From Artocarpus heterophyllus (taxonomy: Eukaryota; Streptophyta; Magnoliopsida; Rosales; Moraceae), in NCBI GenBank assembly GCA_025403435.1, contig CM046345.1, positions 11,164,235 to 11,228,234 on the forward strand: a DNA stretch of 64,000 bases, in the 5' to 3' direction. A program made the translations under genes and the position numbers. Within the stretch, counting starts at the first letter, position 1; every line of letters starts with the position of its first letter. A model generated the notes under the pieces. That model was given only the letters and a program-made list of their open reading frames with translations. It was not told the origin of the DNA and did no database searches. Of the stretch, positions 1 through 13,041 are shown in pieces.

Positions 1-219
1 TTAGAATCATGTCTTTCGCATAATCTGTCTATCATATGCCTGATTCTTAAAGGTTTAGATCGACAGTGTCAGACTTTTGTTTGCTTAACATACATTCAAC
101 AAATATAAATGTAAAGAGGACAACATTTGGTATGTGAATAATAAATAAATTCTTTCTTGATAAAATGTCTCCAAAAACATATTACAACATTTTACTCCTT
201 AGGGTACACATGTCTAACA
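1..219 (-). repeat. Copia A 3' LTR (partial)
   Basis: On the minus strand the LTR begins TGTTAGACATG directly after the polypurine tract. It aligns with 7600-7818. The rest lies left of the window. Confidence 0.8.
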
Positions 220-231
220 ATCTCCCACTTG
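220..231 (-). other. Copia A polypurine tract
   Basis: Reads CAAGTGGGAGAT on the minus strand, immediately before the 3' LTR. It is the expected plus-strand primer and is identical in copia C. Confidence 0.7.
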
Positions 232-233
232 CA

Positions 234-3200
234 CTAAGTGAGTAAATATGACATATCACGTATCCCCATAGCTTCCATATGCCTCTTGAAAATCATCGTT
301 GTTATTATCTTCGTGAATGGATAAGCTAAATTGTCCTTAGATGCAATTTTGTATATAGCAACATGCCCATCCTCAACAAAGTCCTATATCACATAATACT
401 TTCGATGAATATGCTTACTCTTCTTGTGAAATCTTGGTTCCTTAGCATTAGCTATCGCATCAATGTTATCCCAATATAGCGATACAGTACTATCCATACT
501 AGGAACTACCTCAAGATCCCTAAGGAACTTACGGAGCCACACTGTATCTTTCAAAGCATCACTAGCTGCCACATATTCAGCTTTCATTGTTGAATATGAA
601 GTGTAATCTTGCTTGACACTTCTCCAAACAATGGCACTGCTGCTTAGAGTAAACACAAACCTAAAAGTCGATCTTCTCGAATCCAAATAGGATTGAAAAT
701 CCGAATAAGTATATCCTAAAGGTGTTAAATCCTCACTCGAATATACAAGTATATACCCTCGAGTCCTTCTTAGGTATTTGAAAATATGCTTGACTGCAAC
801 CCAATGGTTTAGTCCAAAATCTGATTAAAATCGACTTATTATCTCGACCGCATACCGTATAACTAATATCCGATCATATACAAAGCATGGCATACATGAG
901 ACTACCCACTGCCGAAGCATAAGGCACATTATTCATGTATTCTCTTTTTTCATCAGACTTTGGCAAGTTTTTCTTAGAAAGAGTAATTCCAGACCCAGAT
1001 GGTTGCACACCTTTCTTGGAATCCTGCATTGCAAACCTTTTGAGAATTTTATCTATGTAGCTTGCTTGGGACAAAGCTATCATTTTGTTCTTCTTATCCC
1101 AAAAGATCTGGATATCAAGAACATAATTAGCTTTACCTAAGTCTTCTATGTCAAATTGCTTGGTCAACCATAATTTGAACGATGGTAATTCGCCAACGTT
1201 ATTGCCAATTAGTAGAATGTCATCTACATAGAGTAGTAGAAAAACTACCTTCCTATCCTTAATGTGTTTATAAACACATGGTTCATCTACAGTTTATTCA
1301 AACCTATAAGTCTTGATCACCTAATCAAATCTCATGTTCCAAGAATGGGAAGCCTGCTTAAGTCCATAAATTGACTTTAGCAGCTTATAAACCTCACCCT
1401 CTTAACCTTTAGTCTTGAACCCATTTGGCTGTACCATATATATGGACTCATCAAGATAGCCATTCAGAAAGGCCGTCTTGACATTCATTTGTCAAATCTC
1501 GTAATCGAAAGTGACAGCTATGGACAAGAGAATGTGGATGGACTTATGCATGGCTATGGGCGAAAAGTTTCCTCATAATCGATTCCTTCCTTTTTGCGTG
1601 TATCCCTTAGCTACTAGTCTAGCCTTATAGGTTTTGACTTTTCCATCTGGTCCTTTCTTTCTTTTGTAGATCCGTTTACACCCTATGGGTTTTACCCCTT
1701 CAAGAAGATCTACAAGTTCCCAGAATCGATTAGTCTCCATAGACTTTATCTCAGTGTTCATGGCTTCTGTCTAGAGTTTTGAATCAACATCCTTCATAGC
1801 CTCTTCATAAGTGTAAGAATCCCTATCATGCTCATCCGGTTCAGCCAAAAAGGCATCACCATTGAACATATACCTCTTGGGTTAACGTCCATCCTCCCGC
1901 TGTACTGAAGCCCCTTAGGTTGTTGTTCGGTTGGTTTTTGTACATTGATTGGATTGGTTTCTACCGAAACCTCTGGAGTGATCGAATCACTCGCCAATTC
2001 CTTAAGTACCACTTTATTTCGAGGCTTAAAGTTGTTCATGTAACTTTCCTCAAGGAAAGTTGCATTTGTAGAAATCACGACTTTATTTTCTTTTGGGTTA
2101 TAGAAATAACCCCCTTTAGTCCCTTTTGGATATCCTACAAACACAAAGACTTCCAACGTGCTTCCAACTTATTCGCTTTCTTATACAGGACATGAGCCAG
2201 GCATCCCCATATGCGAATATGGTTTAAGGATGTCTTCTTCCCTGTCGACAACTCATGAGGAATTTTAGGAACCGATTTTGAAAGCACATTGTTAAAAAGA
2301 TAATATACGGTTTGTAGTGCATATCCCCCAAAAGATAAAGGTAATGATGAATAACTCATCATAGACTTGACCATATCCAACAAAGTCCTATTCCTTCTTT
2401 CAGCTATGCCATTCTGTTGTGGAGTCCCCAGCACAGTTAAATGGAATAAAATCCTATTCTCTAATAAGTGTTCCAAGAACTCATTGGAGAGGTATTCACC
2501 ACCTTGATCAGATCAAAGTGTTTTTATGGGTTTACCTAATTGCTTTTCTGTTTCAACCCGAAACTCCCTGAACTTGTCAAAAGTTTTGCTTTTATGATGC
2601 ATTAGGTAGACATACCTATACCTTGAGTAATCATCAATAAAAGTGATAAAATACTCATACCTTTCTTGTGCCTAGATGTTCATAGGATCACAAACATCAC
2701 TATGCACAAGTTCTAGAGCACTTTTGGCTCTATGGCCCTTAGATCCAAATAGTCTTTTGGTCAATTTGCCCTCCAAACAAGATTCACGTTGTGGTATAGA
2801 TTTCACCTTTAAGTGACTTAAAGGTCCATCCTTTTCCAACCTTTAAATCCTATTTAGGCTAACATGACCTCATCGCAAATGCCAAAGATAGGTCTTTTTA
2901 GAATGAGAAGTCTTAAGTCTTTTAGAGTTATTATCATTAGCCTCAGTGTTAAGCAGCAAGTCCATCTTAGGTTTGATAAAGTATAGATTGTTTTGCATCC
3001 ATCCATCACAGATAAAAGATTTGTTTTTACAAATCATCACTTTATTATTAAAAGAAACTGAATAAGAATATCTAAATAAACAAGCTACAGATATTAAATT
3101 CCCTTTAAGTCTAGGAATATAAAAAAATCACGCAAAACTAAAATCCTATAATTATCAAAATAAAGATAGACGTCTTCCACTACTTCAGTTAACACCAAGG

Positions 3201-4184
3201 ATCTATCGTCAATCCAAAGTGTGAAGTCTTCATGCAGTAGACTTCTTGTTTCTTTGAACCTCTACAGAGAAACACAAACATGATTAATTGCTCTCGAATT
3301 TATAACCCAAGTGTCACTTGATTCCTTAAATAAACAAGTTTCAATAACCAAAAGATCATACCTACCTCCTCGAGAAAGGAAGTCCTTGTAATTATTCTTG
3401 ATGTGCCCGACCTTCCCATAGTAAAAGCTCTTAAGCTTCTTTGGGTTCTTCTTTTTCTTCTTCTTGTTCTTACTGTTTGTAGGAATAGAGGACTTCTTAT
3501 TCTTAGCCTTCTGCTTTCTTCCATTCCTAGGGTTAGGATTAGAACCAGATGCAGTCACCAAGTTAGCCTCGCTACCCGTAGGAGTTTCCTTGGTTAGATT
3601 TTTGAACTCTTGTAACTGCTTCATTAACTTCATTAAGGTCACATCCTGTCTATTACTCACATTATATGAAGCTCTAAACGGGATGAACTCCTTTGACAGA
3701 GTCTAAAAAACCATAGTCATTTGTGACTCCACATTGATATCAGCTCCGTGGGCTTGAGCCTCAGCAAGGTAACCTATGACCAACATTATATGCTTCTTCA
3801 CCGACATCCTCGGTCTTTGTTTATAGTTCAAAATTTTTTGAAGCATCCCTTGCCATTTTGTTATGGCTTGGCCTCTAAACATGTCTTCAAGATTATCTAG
3901 ATCTGCTTCGCAGTCTCATAATCTTCATGTTAAGCCTGCAGTATGCTATTTATACTAGCCATAACATAACACCGGGCCTGATCATTAGCATCTTTTCAGC
4001 GATCATATGCTTGGATTTGCTCATTAGTGGATTCCCTGGTAGGTTTGGGAGGACACGACGTTGTCAACATAAATTTTAGTTTCTCAAATGCTAGGATGAT
4101 ATTTAGGTTCCTTTTCCAATCATTATAATTCTTGCCAGTTAATTTGTTTTTATCGAGTATCGAAGATAAAGTATTTTTAGACAT
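234..4184 (-). pseudogene. Copia A gag-pol polyprotein, decayed
   Basis: Read on the minus strand from 4184. Gag starts MSKNTLSSILDKNKL with the NYNDWKRNL motif typical of copia gag. The CCHC knuckle near 3.43 kb is degraded (FYYGKVGHIKNNYKDF lacks the cysteines), and the protease DSG triad reads NSR near 3.3 kb. Integrase follows (2135-2476, with [14 protein letters not shown]), then the integrase C-terminus (1794-2156), the start of RT (1573-1761, IGCKRIYKRKKGPDGK), more RT (874-1167) and RNase H (384-686). Stops and frameshifts occur between all these segments. Copia C at the right end is a better-preserved relative. The polyprotein cannot be functional. Confidence 0.85.
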
Positions 4185-5145
4185 TTTAATCTATAATAAA
4201 GAATCATATACCGAATATAAGCAAACATTCCATAACAGTTTAGTAAGATAACTTAATCAAGTAAACAAACAATTGTGTTTATGTGTCAAAATCTTGACAA
4301 TATCACAACCTTGCAATGATAATTTCTAATTCAAAATTCAACAAGTCGCCTAGGGGAGACTTGCCAAATTCAATTAGGAACACGGATCCCCTACTGATTG
4401 ATAGATGCCATCTAGGACCCGTCTGATCCAGCATATATTAATAATTGTTTTCTTTGGCCATTAATTTTAGGAACAAAACTCCTAAGGGAGGTTAATAATA
4501 AAAATAACGTGAATGTATAACCACCGTTTTAACTATTTTATCCATTATCTATAATCGGTACCTAAAAGTACACAACTATAAATCATGCTAAAATAAATTA
4601 TCCTTTCAGAGATCCAACCCAGTACATGATGAAGTCCCTTCCTAGGGGTCAGAACCACCATGTGCCATCTATGGTTTAACGATGGAGGCCGTAGGTCTTC
4701 TCTTTATAAACCTACTCCTTCTCAATCTTTTATAAATCAAGGTGTATTTTAAAACATGTATGAATAATTTTTAATGAGTGGCACTCTTTATTCTATATGA
4801 CATGTTATCAACATACATGAAAAATCATATTATAATGCAGATAAGCAAAGTAATCATGCAAAGTCACAAGCAAAGTAATAAATAACTGTAATATCATGGT
4901 TCTACCCTAGAGAAAAGAAATTAAAGATTACAAGAGATCAATCGAAGCATATTATCGATTCTTTATCCTTGTATCTTCAAGTTATATCCGTCTTTATGTG
5001 GCATCCATCTTCAAGTCTTCAATCTCATGTAGATTAAATACTTCACTTTTCTGGTCATCACAAAATTTCATGTTTCTCAAAATTGTCTCAAAAATAAAAT
5101 CAAAACTACACCGAAAGACACACCTTTTCTAAAAAACACAGCTCT

Positions 5146-5282
5146 CTATCGGCATGCCGATCTGTGTAATTGGCCTGTCGGTCATAACACATTAGCTTGC
5201 CGAACTTGGCAGTTTGGCCTGCCGTCAGAGCTGGCTAATCTACCCTATGGTCAAACTTGAGGGTTCGGTCTGTCGACCAAGT
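5146..5282. repeat. GC-rich microrepeat island in copia A leader
   Basis: Five or six degenerate units of about 20-24 nt built around TCGG..TGCCGA and TTGGCCTGTCGG sit in otherwise AT-rich DNA. Similar islands occur in the copia A LTR, copia B leader, copia C LTR and gypsy F LTR. Confidence 0.5.
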
Positions 5283-5367
5283 AGATCTCACGTTTTTTTT
5301 TCCAAAAAATAGTTTTTGCATAGTTTTTAAATCCTATTTTCAATAATTAAAAAAACATAAAAATTTA

Positions 5368-5487
5368 GGGCCCGTTTGGTTCGAGTATTTGAGTAGAGTA
5401 TTTGAATGAAGATTTAAATTTTTGTGAGAGAAAATACTGTAGCAAAATGATTCAAACCTTGATTTAAATATTCAACCAAACATACCC
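5368..5487. mobile_element. Tourist-like MITE (PIF/Harbinger type), 120 bp
   Basis: The left end GGGCCCGTTTGGTT and right end AACCAAACATACCC are imperfect inverted repeats. The element is flanked by TTA on both sides (5365-5367 and 5488-5490), the target-site duplication expected for PIF/Harbinger elements. It is inserted in the leader of copia A and codes for nothing. Confidence 0.75.
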
Positions 5488-5896
5488 TTAGAGACTCAAG
5501 AAATACCTTTGGAATTGCTATTATCTATTTTCTAGATATGTTTTCACTTTGAATGAATATTTAATTACAAAATTTTTATAAATTTAAAATTAAATAATAA
5601 TTCATAGACGGTGATTATAGACTGCCATATAATTACATGAAAAACTAGATACACATTCTAACCTCTAAGGAACCATAACTAGCATGAGTTAATTAATTAA
5701 TTAATAATTAAATAATAATTTAATAAACCATAATTAATTAATAAACATTCACTATATAATCTCATGACAACATATAAATATATAAAAATCATAGAGTGCT
5801 AACTTTTTAAAAAATTAAATTTAAGTATAGGAGAGATCAAGTTCACATAATTTATTATATATAGCGAAATTGCAAACTCGTAAATTTACGTAAAAA

Positions 5897-5914
5897 CCCT
5901 GGCTCTAATACCAA
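5897..5914 (-). other. Copia A primer binding site (tRNA-iMet type)
   Basis: The minus strand reads TTGGTATTAGAGCCAGGG just after the 5' LTR. It matches the usual TGGTATCAGAGC of plant LTR elements, with one C-to-T change. Confidence 0.8.
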
Positions 5915-5915
5915 T

Positions 5916-7818
5916 TGTTGGAAAAGCGAGTACGCAGTAAAATTTTAAATCAGATTATTTTCTAAAACACAAGTTTGACATGCTATATACATAAATTAAT
6001 TAGATCTTACTAACCTTTGTATGCCGAAGAGCTCCTGTAATCAGTGTAGAGAAGAATATTCTAGAAGAGCCCCAACCAACTGGTCTTCTTTGCTATTCTC
6101 TATCCATGATCGGAGTGTGTGTGGGCAAACATCATACAGCTTTTCCATCGGTGACTCTCCTTTCAACCAATTGAGAAGACCCAAAGCAAAGGTTCATGAT
6201 TGTGAACAAAAGCTCTTAGGGAGTTTCAGAGTATCTAACACTATAGTACTTATTCTTAAGTTCTCACATGACCTGAATAACTCAAAAAAATCACTCCTTA
6301 TTTATAAAGGCTAGACCCAAGGTTGGTCATTATCAGATAAGGCCTCAAAAATTTGAATTTGGATCAACTTATGATAAAAACGTATAAAAACACATGATCA
6401 GATTATCATTAGATCGACAGACTGAACTAACGGATTGTCCTGTTGAACTTGCTCCATCGGCAAGCCAAACTAACTGATCGGCTTACCAAACTTGCGATAA
6501 TATGATCCCTAAGAATCTTTTATTTCCCATCCGAGATTGTTTAGACAGAGCCTCAGTTTTAATTCAAATAACCTAAAGGGAAGTTATTTAATTAAAATAG
6601 TCATATATAGATAATCTTAAGGAAAATAAATATTCCTAATAATTCAACAAGTTTATCTTGAATTAATTTACAAAAAAATATTTAACCGATAAAACAGACA
6701 TAAATTATTTGATCCTATCAAATTTTAACTAATCTAATAATTTAACATAAGTTACCAATTCATTGAAAAAGCACGCTGTATCATTATAGGATTTATTATG
6801 GACTACCAAAGGGGACATCATGGACTTCTATAGTTCAAGCTCCGATAATTATAAAATATAATATCTCAGGTACATATTTTATAATTATCAACTTTAACGC
6901 TACTCCATTAAAAGCTTAGAATTGCACCCTTGAACTACATCAAATTATAAAGCTTCAAATTAGCTAAGTGTCCATGACATATCATAATGTATCGTATCCC
7001 CATATGATATTCATAATCTACTTAAAGATAAATTATGTGTTATCTTTTTTATTATTATTATCTTATGTTTCCTTATCTCACCATTAGAAATTTACCATCC
7101 AAGGACAGTAGTTGAGCACTCTAGTTTTCTAATTACAAGATAACACATATAAGAGAATATCATTAACTCCACCAATGGAGCTATGGATTCTATATCTATA
7201 AATAATAGGTGTACGCTATCAAGAGTCATATCTTCAACATACCGATATACGTACCATCGTAAAGTCAAGATGTCACTCTTTGGTATATCAAAAGACGTAA
7301 GTCAAAATAGTGGGCCTATTAGTCATTTCATGATTAAGATACAACACATATGATTATCTCAAGTGAATTAATTTACACATATGGAATTACTAATCTAAAT
7401 CAATTCCACTTTATGTCTCGATCTAAGACATCGTCACTTATGACAATGTACCAATGTTTCTAGTCATGGAGTTCAACTCCAATGGCCAAGATAAACCATC
7501 TCCCATCAGAGATATAGACAATATAACAATCTTAGCATGAATAACGTGCCCAACTTTATTTCCTCGATTGTGGATCTTATGTTTTTAGACCATCACCTTC
7601 AAAATCATGTCTTCTGTATAATCTGTCGATTATATGCCTGATTCTTAAAGGTTTAGACTAATAGTCTTAGACTTTTGTTCGCTGAACATGTATTCAACAA
7701 ATATGAACGTAAAGAGGACAACATTTGGCATATGAATAATAAATAAATTCCTTTATTGATAAAATGTCTCTAAAAACATATTACAATATTTTACTTCTTA
7801 GGGCATATGTGTCTAATA
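5916..7818 (-). repeat. Copia A 5' LTR, 1903 bp
   Basis: In + orientation it runs from TGTTGGAAAAGCG to GTGTCTAATA, the expected TG..CA boundaries with the last base pair mutated. It is homologous to the copia C LTR at 58982-60993 along its length. It carries a weak microrepeat island at 6411-6495. The small ORF at 6021-6314 lies in this LTR and is not considered a gene. Confidence 0.8.
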
Positions 7819-10800
7819 GAGTACACTAGCATATAACCTCTGGTCATTCTCAGGACTTGAAAATATGCTTAACTACAACCCAATGGTTTAGTCTTGGATC
7901 CGACTAAAATCGACTCACTATTTTGACCGCATAACATATGTTTGATCATGTACAAAGCATAGCATATATGAGACTACCTACCGCCGAAGCATAAGGCACA
8001 TTCTTCATGTATTCTCTTTTTTTTATCAGACTTTGGAGAGCCTTTTTAGAAAGAGTAATTTCAGACCTAGATGGTTGCCCACCTTTCTTGGAATTCTACA
8101 TTGCATACTTTTCAAGAATCTTATCTATGTCGGTAGCTTAGGATAAAGCTATCATTTTGTTATTCTTATCTCGGAAGATTTGGATCCCTAGAATATAATT
8201 AGCTTCACCTAAATCCTTCATGTTAAACTGCTTAGTCAATCATAATTTGACTCATGACAATACCCTAACGTCATTGCCAACAAGCAGAATGTCATCTTCA
8301 TAAAGTAGTAGAAACACCACCTTTTCAATCTTAGTGTGCTTGTAAACACATGGTTCGTCCACATTTTGTTCGAACCCATAAGTCTTGATCACTTGATCAA
8401 ATCTGATGTTCCAAGAATGGGAAGTTTGTTTAAGTCCATAAATAGACTTTAACAACTTACAGACCTTATTCTCTTGACCTTTAGCCTTTAACCCGTCTGG
8501 TTGTGTCATATATATGGTCTCATCAAGATAGCCACTCAGAAAGGCCATTTTGACATCCATTTATAAAATCTCATAATTGAAAACGAGAGCAATGGACAAG
8601 AGAACGCAGACGGACTTAAGCATGGCTACAGGCAAAAAGGTTTCCTAGTAATCTATTCCTTCTTTTTAGGTGTATCCTTTTGCTAGCAATTTAGCCTTAT
8701 AGGTTTTGATTTTCTTATCTACTTCTCTCTTTCTTTGTAGACCACTTACACCCTATGGGTTTTATCCCTTCGGGAAGGTCCACAAACTCCCAGCCTTGAT
8801 TAGTCTTCATAGACTTCATCTTAGTGTTTATAGCTTTTGTTTAAAACTTTGAATCAACATCATCCAAAGCCTCTATGTAAGTATCAGGATCCCTGCCATG
8901 TTTAATTGGTTTAGCTAAGAAGGCTTCACCATTGAACATATATATCTTGGGTTGGGGCTTGATCCTTCTATTACACCAAAGCTCCCTAGGTTGTTGTGGT
9001 TTCAACCGAAACCCCTGGAGTGATCAAATCACTCCCTAACTTCTCGAGTACCACTCTACTATAAGACTTAAAATCGTTCATATAACTTTCTTCGAGGATA
9101 GTTGTATTTGTTGAAACCACGACTTTATTTTCTTTTGGGTTATAAAAATAACCCCCTTTAGTCCCTTTTGGATATCCTACAAACATGCACACTTCTAAAT
9201 GTGCTTCTAACTTATTCGCTTCCTTGTATAGGACATGAGCAGAATATCCGCATAAATGAATATGACTTAAGGATGTCTTCCTACCCATCCACAACTCGTG
9301 AGGAGTTGTAGGAGCCGATTTTGAAGGCATTTTATGCAAAAGATAATATGAAGTTCGTTGTGCATATCCCCAAAAAGATAAATGTAATGTTGAATAAATC
9401 ATCATGGACCTAACCATATCCAACAAGTCTTATTTTTTCTCTCAGCCACACTATTCTGCTATAGAGTTTCTGGCGTAGTCAAATGGGATAAAATCCTGTT
9501 CTTTAATATGTGTCCTAAGAACTCATCATAGAGGTATTTTCTACCTCAATCGGATCGAAGTACCTTTATGGGTTTACCTAATTACTTCTCCGCTTAAGCT
9601 CGAAACTCCTTGAACTTGTCAAAAGTTTTGCTTTTATGATGCATTAGGTAGACTTACCCATATTTTGAGTAATAATCATCAATAAAAGTGACAAAATACT
9701 CTTCTCGTGCCTTGATGTTCATGGGACCATAAACATTAGTATGCATAAGTTCTAGAACTCCTTCAGCTTGATTGCGCTTAGACCCGAATAGTCTTTTGGT
9801 CATTTTTTCCTCCAAACAAGATTCACATTGTAGTATAGATTCCAACTCTTAATGACTTAAAGGTCTATTTCTTACCAACCTTTGAATCTTATTCGGGCTA
9901 ATATAACCTAATCGCAACTGCTAAAGATGAGTCTTATTAAAGTGAGAAGTTTTAAGTCTTTTAGAGTTATCATTAATTTCAGTGTTGAGTAGTAAGTCCA
10001 TCTTAGGTTTGATAAAGTATAAGGTGTTTTGCATCCATCCACTACAGATAAAAGATTTGGTTTTACAAATCACAACTTTATTATTAAAAGAAACTGAATA
10101 AGAGTTTTTAAATAAACAAGTGATAGAATTAAATTCCTTTTAAGTTTAGGAACATAAAAACAATCTCGTAAAACTAAAGTCCTACAACTATCAAAGTAAA
10201 GATGGACGCTCCACTACTTTAGTTAACAGTAAGGATTTATCGCCCATCCGAAGCGTGAAGTGCTCATATAGCAGATTTTTCGTTTCATTGAACCTCTTTT
10301 GAGAAACACAAGCATGATTAGTTGCTTTAGAATCTATGACCCATGTGTCACTTGATGCCTTAACTAAACAAGTCTCAATAACCAGAAGTTCACACACACC
10401 TCCTTTAGATTGGAAGTCCTTGCAATTCTTCTTTATGTGTCTATACTTCCCACAGAAGAAACACTTTAGTTTCTTTGGGTTCCTTTTCTTTTTCTTCTTA
10501 TCCTTGCTTTTTGCTGGAATAGAAGACTTCTTATTCTTGGCCTTTTGTTTCTTTCCATTCCCAAAGTTGGAATTGGAACCAGATGCAACCGCCAAGTTCA
10601 CCTCGCCACTCGCTGAAGCTTCCTTGATTTGATTTTCAGGCTCCTACAACTACTCCATTAACTTAGTCAAGGTCATATTTTGTCTATTGCTCAAGTTGTA
10701 TAAAGCTCTAAACGGGATGAACTCTTTAGAAAGACTCTCAAAGACCGTAGTCATTTATGACTCAACATTGATATTAGCTTCATGGGTTTGAGCCTCAGCT

Positions 10801-11053
10801 AGGTAACCTATGACCATCATCATATGCTCTTTCATAGGTGTCCCTAGTCTCTACTCGTAGAGGAGAAGCTTCTGAAGAGCCCCTTGTCGCTTTGTCAAGG
10901 TTTAGCCTCTAAACATGTCATCAAGCTTATCCAAGATCTGTTGAGCAGTATCATAATCTTCATGTTGAGCTTGTAGCATGTTATTCTTGCTAGCCATGAT
11001 ATAGCAGCAGGTCTGATCATCTGCATCATTCTAACAATCATACGCTTGGATTT
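7819..11053 (-). pseudogene. Copia B, 3' part: decayed gag-pol
   Basis: Minus-strand copia sequence closely related to copia A and C but heavily mutated. The recognisable order from high to low coordinate is gag C-terminus with a good CCHC knuckle (CFFCGKYRHIKKNCKDF, about 10.44 kb), protease (DTWVIDSKATNH, DSG changed to DSK), integrase (9654-9845 and 8986-9426) and RT (8252-8560, containing YEDDILL for the usual YVDDILL). RNase H and the 3' LTR are missing because copia A begins at 7818. Gag is interrupted at 11053 by element T and resumes at 19256. Confidence 0.85.
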
Positions 11054-13025
11054 TGTAATGCCCCTATATGGGGGTTAACAGTTTTTAATGAGATAAAATA
11101 AAAATAAATAATAAAAGTAAAACCTTAAAAATAAAATTTGCCCGGGACTTAAATGAAAACTCTCAACTCAAAAATAAAAATATAAACGATAATTAAACCA
11201 CAGTTTAATGTAGCACCTTAAATTTAATAATATAAACTGTTGTCATCATCATTTTAACCCTCAACACATTGTAATACAGTCACAGAAAGTAATAATTGAT
11301 GCTTACATTATCATGAAGAACATTCTCAACGATTGAAGCAGTCCCAATGTAATATAGTTACATCACTTCCTCAACTATATTTCTCGTAGCCACCTCACAC
11401 TTAGTGAGTCCTGAAAAGATATAAACATAAGGGAATGAGCGACACTATGCTCAGTAGAGAAAACCATTACTCACCTTTAGGTTTTTATCATTACCACATT
11501 AAAACCTGCATCGTTAGTAAGTCACATCATATTCCAGATTATGAGGTTTATTATGATCACATCTTATGGATACCGTAGTTAATCATTACCAAGTGTCATA
11601 ATTACACATTTATATAAATATTACCAATCATCATTGTTCCTAGGTATCCATGTTAAATTGAGTATCACTCAACTCATCGAAACCCAAATGGGCGCACTTG
11701 ATCACCCTATAAACATTCCAAGGGTGTTCCGGTGAGGGGACATCAAGCCCCGAGTCCTCACCAAATCGATTCCTGTACAGTGTGTTCTGGGACTTTCAAC
11801 CCAAGGAAGCGTCATCGCCTTCCCCCTACTTTACCTTTTAGGGTATTCATGCCCAAGGACGTAACCGTCGCCCTTTTCATGTCTCACAATTTCTCTATAT
11901 TAAATCATTATTAATAGAGTTAATTTTCCTAACCATGCTTCTCAATTTATAACATGTGTCAATTCATTATGTTCCTCGCCGTACAATACAAGACGAGTCC
12001 ATGTCATAGTTTCATATGTGATACACATATAATATCAGTTCAACATAGATATATATATATTGCGGCAAAACAATCAATTTTAATTCTATAAAAACCTCAC
12101 AAAAGATGAGTAATAGAATCCCTACCTTTTAAGCTTATCAACAGTCTCTTAATCCTGGAATCAATTAACGTTAGCTCCATACTCCCTTGATCCTAAGGCG
12201 TGCATAAGGACAATTAAAACTAAAGCACAACATACAACTACATTCATAAAATTTATTTTAATTTAATCTTAGAATTTCAAGAAATAACCACTGCCCATAG
12301 AGGTATTATAAAGTTTAACAATATAAATTTTCTGTCTAGGGCATATACACTTAGACTTCATACATATGCTCCAAAATAGCAACAAAAATATACTTAGGTT
12401 TAAGAACGCAAATTTGAATAATCCTTTAGTATAAAAGAAAATTTATAAATGAAAGACTAAATTTGTTCATAAGATTCTAACCTCGGATTATGGTTAGTTG
12501 GAAGCTTGAAATGGCTTCAAACAGGTTCCTTTACTTCGGTATGACTGAAATTCTTACTCAAATGGAGGTGATGGTGGCTGATTTTTATGGCTGCCTTGAA
12601 GAAGTTCTCTAAGTATTTTGCTTCAGCAAAGAAATGAGAAGAAGAGTGTGGGAACCGTGGAAGAGAAAGGAAGAAAAGATGAAGTCTTTGAAGAGAAGTG
12701 ATAGAAACAATTATAGAGGAGACATGTTGAAGCATGTCACGGAGGAAATAAAGAAAATGAGGTTCAAGAGTAGTTGGAAAAGATATCCTTATGTCTCATC
12801 TAAAGACTTTAACACACATAATGCCAATATGACATTTTTGAGATTTATTAGAAGTTCTAAGGCTTTTTAGTAATCATACTAAATAAATATAGGAGAATTT
12901 TAGAAAACTTAAAAATAGATAAAAATAAATATTATAAAATAAATTTAAATGAAGCAATTTTTTTTTATACATTAAAAATTAATTTAATTACCTCAATACC
13001 CGTTAGGAGAATAACGGGTGTCACA
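11054..13025 (-). repeat. Gypsy T 3' LTR, 1972 bp
   Basis: In + orientation it starts TGTAATGCCCC and ends GGGTGTCACA. It is nearly identical to 17284-19255, with differences mainly transitions. The short ORFs at 11732-11914 and 12634-12870 recur in the other LTR copy and are not considered genes. Confidence 0.92.
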
Positions 13026-13041
13026 GCTCTACCCCCCTTAA
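13026..13041 (-). other. Gypsy T polypurine tract
   Basis: The minus strand reads TAAGGGGGGTAGAGC and abuts the 3' LTR. The preceding AAATTTCGAGGACG stretch is typical of Tekay-like gypsy elements. Confidence 0.75.

Larger units (their letters stand above)
4190..5896 (-). other. Copia A 5' leader (noncoding)
   Basis: Long AT-rich untranslated leader between primer site and gag. It contains a GC-rich microrepeat island (5146-5282) and an inserted Tourist-like MITE (5368-5487). The gag-proximal part aligns with the leader of copia B (19424-20565). No coding sequence seen. Confidence 0.6.
1..7818 (-). mobile_element. Copia A: Ty1/copia retrotransposon, old, runs off the left edge
   Basis: This minus-strand element has, in + coordinates, a partial 3' LTR (1-219), a polypurine tract, a decayed gag-pol, a long leader, a primer binding site and a complete 5' LTR (5916-7818). 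Order and motifs (gag, CCHC, protease, integrase, RT, RNase H) are those of Ty1/copia, integrase before RT. LTRs near 1.9 kb and the sequence suggest the Tork/Angela group, which is inference. The visible 219 bp of 3' LTR matches the corresponding end of the 5' LTR at roughly 88% by eye, so insertion is old. It sits inside the related copia B, whose RT reading resumes at 7819. The left target-site duplication is outside the window. Confidence 0.85.

Noticed and set aside
11732..11914. 60-aa ORF duplicated exactly at 17962-18144
   Set aside because: It lies inside the LTRs of gypsy T; identity reflects LTR identity, not gene conservation.
12517..12870. 72- and 78-aa ORFs on opposite strands, repeated at 18747-19100
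   Set aside because: Overlapping LTR-embedded frames with no family features. Purine-rich composition explains the open frames.
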